NCBI GenBank assembly: GCA_013368375.1
Contig: JAACJP010000042.1
Location: forward strand, 310,001 to 374,000
Length of the DNA: 64,000 nucleotides
Direction of reading: 5' to 3'
Origin: Tricholomella constricta
Taxonomy: Eukaryota; Basidiomycota; Agaricomycetes; Agaricales; Lyophyllaceae
How positions within the stretch are numbered: the stretch's first letter is position 1; each line of letters opens with the position of its first letter. Below are positions 55,526 to 64,000 of the stretch, piece by piece. The translations under genes and the position numbers were made by a program. Below the pieces are notes generated by a model, which saw only the letters and a program-made list of their open reading frames with translations, ran no database searches and was not told the DNA's origin.

Positions 55526-55816
55526 AACTCGAGAATTGTATAAGTAGGAGCCGAAAGGAGAAAGGTGAAGGGGGGGGGATCCGACGCGCACTCAGGGGGG
55601 TTCGTGACTTAGGCGGGCGCGGGAAGGATTTTCCACGGTACAAAGGGCGGCGTGTTTACATAAGCGAGGGAACAACGACAACCCACCTTGAGCGTGGCTC
55701 TACGTCGGTGAACGAGCTACGTAAGAGGGCCGATCATAAGACCCCCCAAAGGAGGCATGCGAAGAGGAATGAGAATGTGTTAAATTTAGTGAAATAATGA
55801 GAGTAAAAGTTAGATG
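55526..55816. other. Spacer with G-rich tract
   Basis: GGGGGGGGG at about 55,571 and a 19-bp tandem duplication (GGAATTTTGTGTTTGAGGG) at about 55,829-55,866 that overlaps the 3' end of the recombinase gene. No other gene seen. Confidence 0.4.
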
Positions 55817-56802
55817 TTAATATTTAAAGGAATTTTGTGTTTGAGGGGGAATTTTGTGTTTGAGGGCAAACGCGAGACGTTGGGAAGCCCAGGAACGAGT
55901 TATAGCGTTAGGTACTAGGTAATCGAGACGACGCCAATAAAGGAGGAAACATAAAGAGGACCAGCCGCCGAGTTTCATGATGACTTCGGGAGGGACTCCA
56001 GCGGCAAGTAGTTCGATGGTCCCGCCTATTCGGTAGCTATGGCCGAAGACGGGTTCGAGATTATTAGCGAGGAAAATTTTGGAAGTAGTGGAAAGGAAGT
56101 GAGACTTAGTTAGGGAAGTAAAAGAATCGTTGGTACGATAGGCAAAAAGGTGGATGGAAGAAGAGGTGTGGTTAACGCGAAGATGGTTTTCGATAGCAGC
56201 GACGGGGCAGAAAATGTTGTTCGTCGCCGTGAGGATGCATTGGTCGCCTAGTGGCGAAGTCTTGGTCCACGGAATATGAAAGGTGATGACTTTCGTGTCG
56301 TTGACGAAGGAAATTTTGAAGTTTGAGGAGCGGGAGGTGTGCCGAGAAGCATTGTAGGTTGAAGAGGAAGGAAGGAGTTCGCCGAGACGGCGACAGCCCC
56401 AGAAAGCGACGAGTGCAGCAGCCCAAACTGCAGCGCCGTATGGGGAGTTGAGATCAAGGTTGTTGCGTAAGCAAAGTAGGTGACGGCCGGAGATGGGATT
56501 GCGAGGGGGCCGTTTAAAAGGAACGCCGAGCTTGTCAGCAGAGTGTAAAAGGGAGAGTACCCAAGGGTCCCGACCATGCCATTCGGCACGATTGAAAATG
56601 TGCCACGCGCGAAGTCCGTTGAGCCAATTCCGGATGCATTCGCCGGAACAAGTAGCGGAAGCATCGGCGACAAAGGCGGAAAGGAGGATGTCCAAAGCAG
56701 GCATGCGGAGGCGCTCGGAGACATGGAGGCGATCACAGAATTGGGTGAATCGTAGGAGTCCTGCTCCGTAGGACTGACGAGTCGATTCGGTGAGAGATTC
56801 AA
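55817..56802 (-). CDS. Tyrosine recombinase, 5' end truncated (about 330 aa)
   Basis: One open frame. An N-terminal SAM-like domain (STRQSYGAGLLRFTQFCD, LSAFVADAS, WLNGLRAWHIFNRAEW) is followed by the catalytic domain. Motifs: Arg I in GCRRLGELL (about 143), Lys in IPWTKTSP (about 185), HxxR in GHSYRIGGT (His259, Arg262), Trp in GGWSS and Tyr293 in LLYWRR. All catalytic residues of a phage-integrase-type enzyme are present. Such genes are multicopy in Agaricomycetes and related to those of Cryptons and DIRS/Ngaro elements. The frame runs without an ATG into the LTR start at 56,803, so the true 5' end is lost or lies in an unseen exon. Confidence 0.8.
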
Positions 56803-57023
56803 TGTAAGGACGCACACTATCTTATCTAATCTTGGTTATCTAATCGTATCTTATCGAGACGATTACGCTATTGTTTGGCAACACCTTCTGGTGTTGCCTA
56901 TTTAATTCATTACATTAATTAAGTATAAACAACCTTGTACACCTATACGTAGCAATCGACAGACTTGTCAAGCTTACGTCTAGTGTGAACAACAAGGTCC
57001 CCAAATTCTGTAACCCCGTTACA
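56803..57023 (+). repeat. Putative 5' LTR
   Basis: Begins TGTAAGGACGC and may end CCCCGTTACA, with TGTAA/TTACA inverted ends. Contains a 9-bp hairpin (GGCAACACC, loop TTCT; 56,877-56,898). The start is supported by the copy at 55,454. The end is a guess because the 3' LTR lies outside the window, and no TGG-type primer site follows. Confidence 0.4.
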
Positions 57024-57132
57024 TTTTTTTAAGCTACCTTGCTTTCTATTGCTGCGTACCCACGACGTTACGCAGACCCACATTCCATTTAGAACACCCA
57101 TCATCAAAAAGAACCAACGAGACCGAGACCCG

Positions 57133-60100
57133 ATGACAACAACTCCCACATCCGGAAAGAGCCGAACTCCGGTCCTCGAGGATGCGCTCACAGCGCATCC
57201 TCCATCACAACTTCCACTGCAACCAGTGGAAGTTGGATCAGTCGCTGGTGGACAAAGTTCACCAGCGCAGAATACACTAGGAGTAGAATCGGAGGAACTT
57301 TGGCCAATAGCAAGCACCAATGTGCCTGGGAGCTTGGCCGACGAATTGGCCAGGTCACATCGACCTGGCCCCACGGCGGGAAGCAGATGGCCAGACAGCC
57401 GTCTGTCAAATAGAGCGTTCGGGGCGTCCACCCTGAGCATAATCAAGATGGAGTCGGACGAAGACGACTTGTCCGACCCCGAGGCTAATGAAGAAGAGGC
57501 CAGCGAAAGGGAACTGCTTGCGCTTCAAGTGAAGCAATTCTGGGACACCACCGATGTGGTTAGCGAGCATCGGCGAAGGCGACTGGAGGAACGAGCGGAT
57601 AGGCTCGTTCTGCGATCTACCGGAGCACAATCCGTTGGAGAAATGGTCGCACAAGCATATGCCGACCGATACTTGGAAGCGCTGTCCGTAGTAGTTACGG
57701 AATACAGGAAGAAGTACCCTAAGGGAACTTCGAATTCAGCAGTCAGCTCGATCGCTGGGACGCCTGTACCTAAGAAAGCCTCGTTAAACAAAGGGAAAGG
57801 TCGTTGGGATGACCTCTTCACTCCTCAAGCAGTGGCTGCCGGATCGAACCAGCCTCTTGATGAGGCTGCCATGGCAGTATCGGCGCTGCATCAAGCGCGA
57901 CAGTTAGGAGAATCTGACGACGATTATCGTCGTCGGTCTGCGGCAGCGAAGCGCGAGAGAATGACTCGTGAAGAGCATCTTGCGCAACCACAGGGATCCA
58001 AATGGGCCCCTGTTAGTGAGTCTACGTTAGACCCACCCACGGAACGTAAGTATACAACCACGCAAGCAGCTGGCGACGAAAGCGCGCCAGCTATTCAAGT
58101 ACCTATGGATGCGAAGGATGGCCGTGTTCCATTAGCGAAAGATTGGAACAACCGAGTCGCATATCAGCGTTTGAGAAACGCTGATTTATCACGGAGCAAG
58201 TTCACGAATTATGATGATCAAGGAGTCGTCTTCGAAGGACATATGCCCGTAGATGAGATGGCGAGGCAATGGGCCTCGCAAACTCAAGGTTCGGATGGTG
58301 GACTGGGAAATGGGGCCGTCGGAAAACATAATACGACGGCGACGGCTAACGGCCGTCAAGACATGCGGGTTCGTATAAGTGAACCCACTTCACACGCTCA
58401 GCCTCGATTTCAAAGTCGAGGCTACTCAATGCCTGACCCGATTCGCAGGAGTCAATCAATTGCGGACGGAATATATGCTGCTGGAGAGCAGCATAAAACT
58501 AAGATGCACGAACGGTTGCATCAACTGATACACGAGCGACTGGCTGTACGCCTATCGCTCCCTGATGGTATGAAATCTCGCCGTGCGGACGCAAAGTCCG
58601 TAGGAACTTATAGTGGAAGCGCCAAGTTTGGCGAATTGGAAGAATGGCTAGCCAGCCTTGTCGTGATGCTAGCCGTGAGCCAGTTTGGAGGAGCAGAACG
58701 CGACCAAGAGCGCGTTCTGATAACATCTGAGTTCCTTGATGGTGAAGCTCGGAAATGGTACAATCGCCATGTTATCCATGTGAACCGCGAAAAGCAGTCC
58801 TGGACGTTTGAAGACGTCATACTAGGGCTGTACGATCGGTTCGTGCTGCCTTCAACCATGCAGGATGCTCGTAACGACTTTAACGCCGTTACCTATTCGG
58901 CGAGCAAAGGCATACAAGGTCTGTATGACGACCTTGTGGATCATGCTATGAACATGGCAGCAAGAACGGATGATTGGACGTTCCTGGAGAAATTTCTCAA
59001 AACACTTCCGCGCGATATGCGGAAGGCATTATTCGATGACGGGCTATCACCCGAAATCAATACAGCCCAAGAGTTCCTAGCGGTGGGCCTAGCACTTCAA
59101 GCCACCCAGAAAACGGCTGATTACTTTGAGCGGACCATAACCGCTCAGCGAAGTCAACCGAGCCAAATGCGGAAACCAGATGGGGGGCGAGTAAACGCTC
59201 CACACAATACTTTCAACAGGCCTCGACGGGTGTATGGCGCAGTAAATGAAAAGCCATATGTCAAGCCAGCGTATCAGGATCAACCTGGACGTGGAGAGCA
59301 AAAGCCCCACGTCGAAAAACCAGCGATGAAGACAGGAGATCGTCCGCGTTACGATCAACCTAAAAACCACGATCATCACAACCATCCTCCGGGGGAAGTG
59401 TGCTTTAATTGTGGAAAACTAGGGCATTTTGCAAAAGATTGCAAACAGCCCAAGAAACAGCGAGCGTTCCTACGGGCCGCACGTACAGCGGCACCTGACG
59501 CGGCAAGTGAGGCGGACGATGAAGACACGTCTCCTGAGGACCCGGATGGACGAGACAATGGACGCCCTGATACAGAGGCGGACAATGAAGACGAAGGCGA
59601 TGAGTTCGTAGACATGGAGGTCTACGAAAATGAATACTATGCTCGGGACGATGAGACCGAGCGTATGTTTGCAATGACAGAAGTAATTGCGTCAGAAGAA
59701 CGCAATGATAAACCACCAGTTCGCAAAGTTAAAGTGCGGACGGGGAGGGACAAAATTGCTCGTCCCGTAGTTCCGATAAAGGACAAGGAGTGCCTTGTCA
59801 CCTACATTAACGTAGGTGGACATGAGGCTTGGACCCTTTGGGATTCCGGGAGTACAACTACCGGACTTACGCCGTCATTCGCTCAAGTGGCCGATATTCG
59901 AGTATTTCCGCTGGAGGATCCATTAATCCTCCAGCTCGGGACTAAAGGAAGTAGGGCCACAGTAAACTTTGGTACGACGGTGGAAGCCGCTCTGCCAGGG
60001 TTTAAAGGCAAGGTTTACATGGACCTTGCTAACTTTGATCGATACGACGTGATTATAGGCACGCCGTTTATGCGCGCAAATAACGTCGTGCTGGACTTTA

Positions 60101-60213
60101 ACCGTGACGAAGTGGTCGTCAATGGAGTCGCTATACCAGCGACTAAGGTAAAAATGGAGGATACCGATGGCCGAGCTAGACGCCATCGGTCATTGGAGAA
60201 ACGAAGAGAATGA
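57133..60213 (+). CDS. Gag-protease polyprotein (1,026 aa)
   Basis: The first ATG in frame is 57,133 (MTTTPTSGKSRT); the open frame extends upstream to 57,049 with no ATG. An acidic, low-complexity N-terminal part precedes a Ty3-type capsid region at about residues 495-680 (FGELEEWLASLVVMLAVSQF, FLDGEARKWYNRHVI, TFEDVILGLYDRFV, FLKTLPRDMRKALF). A CCHC zinc knuckle (CFNCGKLGHFAKDC) lies at 757-770, an acidic linker follows, and then a retropepsin with active-site Asp904 in WDSGST and the second signature YDVIIGTPFM. The stop is UGA at 60,211. Fused gag and protease before the stop is unusual for Ty3-type elements. Confidence 0.88.
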   Translation: MTTTPTSGKSRTPVLEDALTAHPPSQLPLQPVEVGSVAGGQSSPAQNTLGVESEELWPIASTNVPGSLADELARSHRPGPTAGSRWPDSRLSNRAFGASTLSIIKMESDEDDLSDPEANEEEASERELLALQVKQFWDTTDVVSEHRRRRLEERADRLVLRSTGAQSVGEMVAQAYADRYLEALSVVVTEYRKKYPKGTSNSAVSSIAGTPVPKKASLNKGKGRWDDLFTPQAVAAGSNQPLDEAAMAVSALHQARQLGESDDDYRRRSAAAKRERMTREEHLAQPQGSKWAPVSESTLDPPTERKYTTTQAAGDESAPAIQVPMDAKDGRVPLAKDWNNRVAYQRLRNADLSRSKFTNYDDQGVVFEGHMPVDEMARQWASQTQGSDGGLGNGAVGKHNTTATANGRQDMRVRISEPTSHAQPRFQSRGYSMPDPIRRSQSIADGIYAAGEQHKTKMHERLHQLIHERLAVRLSLPDGMKSRRADAKSVGTYSGSAKFGELEEWLASLVVMLAVSQFGGAERDQERVLITSEFLDGEARKWYNRHVIHVNREKQSWTFEDVILGLYDRFVLPSTMQDARNDFNAVTYSASKGIQGLYDDLVDHAMNMAARTDDWTFLEKFLKTLPRDMRKALFDDGLSPEINTAQEFLAVGLALQATQKTADYFERTITAQRSQPSQMRKPDGGRVNAPHNTFNRPRRVYGAVNEKPYVKPAYQDQPGRGEQKPHVEKPAMKTGDRPRYDQPKNHDHHNHPPGEVCFNCGKLGHFAKDCKQPKKQRAFLRAARTAAPDAASEADDEDTSPEDPDGRDNGRPDTEADNEDEGDEFVDMEVYENEYYARDDETERMFAMTEVIASEERNDKPPVRKVKVRTGRDKIARPVVPIKDKECLVTYINVGGHEAWTLWDSGSTTTGLTPSFAQVADIRVFPLEDPLILQLGTKGSRATVNFGTTVEAALPGFKGKVYMDLANFDRYDVIIGTPFMRANNVVLDFNRDEVVVNGVAIPATKVKMEDTDGRARRHRSLEKRRE

Positions 60214-60289
60214 CTAAAAGTAACAGTAGAAGATGACGATGATCCTGATAATGAGGGTAGGCCGATAAACAGCCTACCGAAGGATCATC
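60211..60289 (+). promoter_or_regulatory. Candidate readthrough signal: UGA-CUA plus nested stem-loop
   Basis: UGA at 60,211-60,213 is followed by CUA, the strongest known leaky context for UGA. Twenty-four bases later an 8-bp stem (GATGATCC 60,238-60,245 with GGATCATC 60,282-60,289) encloses a 7-bp stem (GGTAGGC 60,256-60,262 with GCCTACC 60,272-60,278). The frame is open on both sides of the UGA. Confidence 0.6.
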
Positions 60290-63200
60290 CAGCACTTTTA
60301 TTATCCGAGGAAGAGTTTCAAGAAACTCTTAAGGAGGGGGATAAGCCACCTCCGAAGAAGAGAAAACTCCAACGACGACAGCAGAAGGCACAAAACGAGC
60401 CTTCGAACGAACGAGCACAGGTTGACGAGCCATGCGAAGAACATCAGCGCGATAATGAAGCGCGTAAGACGAGCGGGGCCGACAAGGATACGGAATCAGA
60501 GCCGTATACGAATACGAGTAATCGATCATTTTGGGATAGACCAAATCCACATCCACAATATGAGTGGATGTTCGACCCACGGATGCCGCAAGAATGGAAC
60601 GCAGTAATAGCGTCAATGCGGGCTCACGAAGGAAGAAATGTAGGCACGCGAGGACAAGCGTACCGAAATCCACGGCCTGAGGAAGTATCGGAGCCAACGG
60701 AAATGAATTTTCCGGTGAATATACAACGGGCTAAACGGCCGTTGTATCGGTTACCAGTGAAGGATGAGAGTGACTTTGCTCTCGTAAAACTACGAGCTAG
60801 GTTTGATGTTAAACCTAGCAATAAAGACACAGCGCACATTCGCGCTGCAAGAATGGTGAACGGAAAAGGTGAGGCACCCAATGGAGGCCTTACCGCGGAA
60901 GATTATCCACGACTTCGCCAGCAATGGCATGACGAATTCGAAGATATGGTGGGTGGTACGAAACAACAGCTACCACCCTGGCGGGAAGTCAATCACGAGA
61001 TTACTCTCGTCGATGATGAGAAACAGTACCAGTACCACGCGCCGAGGTGCCCAATGTCCCTTCGCGAGGAATTCTACGCGAAGGTCAATCGGTATACGGA
61101 TTCTAAATGGTGGGAGCCTCGTTCGGTGAAGCAAGCAGCGCCGCTGCTATGTATCCCGAAAAAAGACGGCTCCCTGAGAACACCCTTGGACGCACGCCAG
61201 CGTAACGATAACACGATCAAGGACGTGACGCCCTTGCCAGACCAGGAAGTTATTCGCGAAGATGTCGCTAGGGGAAAAATACGGTCCAAAATTGACTTAA
61301 CGGATGCGTATGAACAAGTACGCATCCTTGAAAAAGATGTACATAAAACCGCCTTCGCAACGATAGCGGGAACATACATCAGTAACATCATGCAAATCGG
61401 GGACTGTAATGCTCCCGCGACATTTCAACGATTAATGACGTCCATCTTTCGGGACGTCATTGGGAAGTTCATGCATGTATACTTGGACGATATATTCATA
61501 TTCTCGAACTCTATTGAGGAACATGAAGACCACTTGCGAGTTGTGTTCGAACGATTACGCGAACAATCACTCTACCTTAAATGGAAGAAATGCGAATTGT
61601 ATTCGGATCGCGTTGATTGCCTTGGTCATATTATTGACGACCAAGGAATTCACCCTGACGCCGACAAACTGGCACGGATCCGTGACTGGAGGATACCACG
61701 GAATTACAACGATATCCAACGATTCGTTGGACTTGTTAACTATCTGGGACAATTTCTCCCAGATATATCTGCATACACTGGTCCACTAATGGCGATGACC
61801 GAGAATGGGTCGCCATTTTATTGGAGACCAATTCATCAGCGATGCTTTGAAATGATAAAGCATATATGCTGCACAACGCCAATTATTCGGCCGATTCAAC
61901 CGAAGACAGGCGAACCAATTTGGATTATCTGTGACGCCTCCAAGTCAGGCGTCGGTGCGATGTATGGACAAGGACCTACATGGATCCAAGCCCAGCCGGC
62001 TGGATTCATGTCCAAAAAATTCACTAATGCACAGCAGAATTATGCTGTGCATGAACTCGAGACCTTAGCTATTCTCGAAGCGTTACTTAAGTGGGAGGAT
62101 AAACTTGTGGGCTATAAAATCCACATCATTACCGACCATAAAGCCCTCGAATTCTTTAAGACCCAGGTGAATTTATCACCTAGGCAGCGTCGATGGATGG
62201 AATACATGTCGCGATTTAACTTCGACATAACCTATGTGAAAGGCGAACTGAACAAAGTCGCCGACTGTCTATCGCGATACTTCGAGAGCGATAACCATCA
62301 AGATCGTTACGACGTCCACGACTTCGTAGCTGCTGATGCTAGAATCGATCCTACTGGTGAAGATCTACCAGTACCACGATACCATGAAATCGTGGAAAAA
62401 GTAGTTGAGATTCGAGCGATGAAAGACGTAGAACTACGTCGAAGCAAGCGTCTTCAAGAACGCCAGGAGGATCGAGATGTCGAGGCTCAGATAATGGAGG
62501 CTGCGGCACCAAGCACCGCATCCGGAACATCGTCACACCCTCAGAAAAGCATGAGTCCAACCGAACGGGAACGTACGGTCGGAGATATTGTCCTCGGGAG
62601 GGACACAGTTTCTCCTCCCCCAGACAAAACGGATGAAAAGATCCGTCACGACGTTATCCTTGGATACCCAAAGGATAAACTTTTTTCAGTTATTCTCGCT
62701 AACCCCATGGACTTTCGTACGTTCACCACGAAAGACAATCTCATTTGGACCACGAACGCTATAAATGATAGCGTTCTATGTATACCGCGAGAACCCGAGC
62801 TCATCACCACAATTATTGAGCAAGCCCATAAAACTATGGGCCATTTCGGTGCCGAACGGACTACTGAATATATCCGACGATGGTATTGGTGGCCATCACT
62901 AGCCACGACCGTGCGTACGTTTTGTAAGACGTGCGAGTACTGCCAGCAGATCAAGACGTCGAATCAAAAACCGTCAGGGAAACTACACTCCCTGCCAGTA
63001 CCAACTAAGCCTTGGGATTCTATCGGAATGGACTTTATCGGTCCATTTCCAGAATCAAAGGGATATAATTACCTATGGGTAGTAATTTGTCGTATGACGA
63101 GTATGGTGCATATGATACCCATACATACGACGACGACAGCAGCCCAATTATCATGGGTATACTTACGGGAGATCGTCAGGCTACATGGCCTGCCAAGCTC

Positions 63201-64000
63201 GATCGTAAGCGATCGAGACTCTAAGTTTACTTCACGCTGGTGGCGCGAACTACATAAGTTATTAGGAGCTAAGCTCCTAATGTCGACATCTTTCCATCCT
63301 CAGACGGATGGACAAACGGAGCGAGCCAATCGTAGTATTGGCCAGATATTTCGTGCCGTTGTGAGGCATGACCAAAAGGATTGGGTAGATTGTATACCCA
63401 TGGCTGAGTTCGCGATAAATGCGAGCGTATCGGCTACTACCAAGTTCGCTCCATTTGAGCTGAACAGTGGATACATGCCGTCCATGTTGAAAGAGATACG
63501 CTCAGACAGCGTAATACCGAAGGGAATTCGAGAGTATGCGGAACGCGCATTGCAGAATATAGCGGAGGCGCATGACGCTATAATCGAAGCGCGCGTATTT
63601 CAAACGCGCGAGGCAAACAGGCGCCGATCCGCTGGTCCAGAAATAAAGGGGGGAGACTTGGTGTATTTATCCACCAAGAACTTGAACCTCCCCAAGGGAC
63701 GCGCCCGTAAATTGTGCCCGAAATTCGTCGGGCCCTACAAAGTGCTGAAGGCCATGCCAGACACGTCGAACTACACGTTGGAATTACCTACGGCACTCAT
63801 GGAGCGCCGGATACATCCAACATTTCATATATCGATGTTGCGCCCATACTACGCAACGAATGATACAATGTTCCCTAATAGAACTCATCCGGAGCCCTAC
63901 GATTTTGGGGCGCCGGATAATCACGAATGGTTTGTAGAAGACATTTTGGGCCATAGATGGACCCAAAATAATACTGTGGAATATCAGGTTAGGTGGAGTC
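60214..64000 (+). CDS. Pol: RT, RNase H, integrase, chromodomain (partial, 1,262 codons)
   Basis: Open in the gag frame from the UGA to the window edge. After a basic/acidic linker come RT (LLCIPKKDGSLRTPLDARQR, KIDLTDAYEQV, catalytic Asp425-Asp426 in VYLDDIFIF), RNase H (ICDASKSGVGAMYG, ITDHKALEFF) and integrase. The integrase H2C2 finger is HKTMGHFG to CEYC; DDE residues are Asp940 (GMDFIGPFP), Asp1000 (VSDRDSKF) and Glu1036 (TDGQTERANRS), with exactly 35 residues between the last two. The GPY/F region and a chromodomain start (WFVEDILGHRW, EYQVRWS) reach the edge. All catalytic residues are intact. The chromodomain should target integration to H3K9-methylated chromatin. Confidence 0.92.

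Larger units (their letters stand above)
56803..64000 (+). mobile_element. Large chromovirus with hairpin-rich RNA, runs off the window
   Basis: Order: putative 5' LTR (56,803-57,023), leader, gag-protease frame (57,133-60,213), UGA, then RT-RNase H-integrase-chromodomain frame (60,214 to the edge). Every protein motif needed for movement is present and no frameshift is seen, so it may be active. The coding part is dense in perfect 7-11-bp inverted repeats with short loops. The decayed relative at 54,790 shows it is a repeat family. Confidence 0.85.

Noticed and set aside
60211..60213. Calling the large chromovirus a pseudogene because of the stop
   Set aside because: The frame continues intact for 1,262 codons with all catalytic residues, and the stop has a leaky context and lies between domains.

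Overview
The window looks like nuclear DNA of a mushroom-forming basidiomycete (Agaricomycetes). Genes are split by many 45-95 bp GT-AG introns. It encodes a GH7 cellobiohydrolase with a CBM1 and a 13-exon laccase, the kit of a plant-litter or wood decayer. It also carries families common in these fungi: a C2-NACHT NLR-like protein, cry-DASH, DUF6593 proteins, an SRPK-like kinase and an F-box/LRR protein. All assignments come from reading the sequence; no search was run. Where I give exon coordinates, the summed length is a multiple of three.

Layout. 1-629: tail of Pol and the 3' LTR of a chromovirus. 630-5,380: an NLR-like gene cut by that LTR, then decayed copies of a cry-DASH photolyase and a small secreted protein. 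7,041-33,000: the best-preserved host part, holding two unknown proteins, a DUF6593 protein, a pseudokinase, an F-box protein, an aldo/keto reductase, a single-pass membrane protein, Cel7, a 164-aa unknown protein and laccase, with long unreadable gaps. 33,895-41,776: a Helitron 3' end, then an unidentified host gene broken by a 300-bp MITE with palindromic ends and by a 6.1-kb Ty3-type retrotransposon on the minus strand. 42,466-44,467: an intact DUF6593 gene and an intact VTI1 SNARE gene, transcribed divergently.

From 44,700 to the end the window is a transposon graveyard. It holds an integrase remnant, a decayed alpha/beta hydrolase gene, Ty1/copia remnants, a 797-bp TRIM inserted in an array of TGACTCA motifs, a leader-like region with a fourfold hairpin, an internally deleted chromovirus, a decayed RT fragment, a tyrosine-recombinase gene, and finally a large chromovirus that runs off the right edge.

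The most unusual object is that last element (56,803-64,000). Its coding region is packed with short perfect inverted repeats, far more than chance predicts. Its gag-protease and RT-RNaseH-integrase parts are in one frame, separated by a single UGA in the context UGA-CUA, followed by a nested stem-loop. This suggests stop-codon readthrough and a heavily structured genomic RNA.
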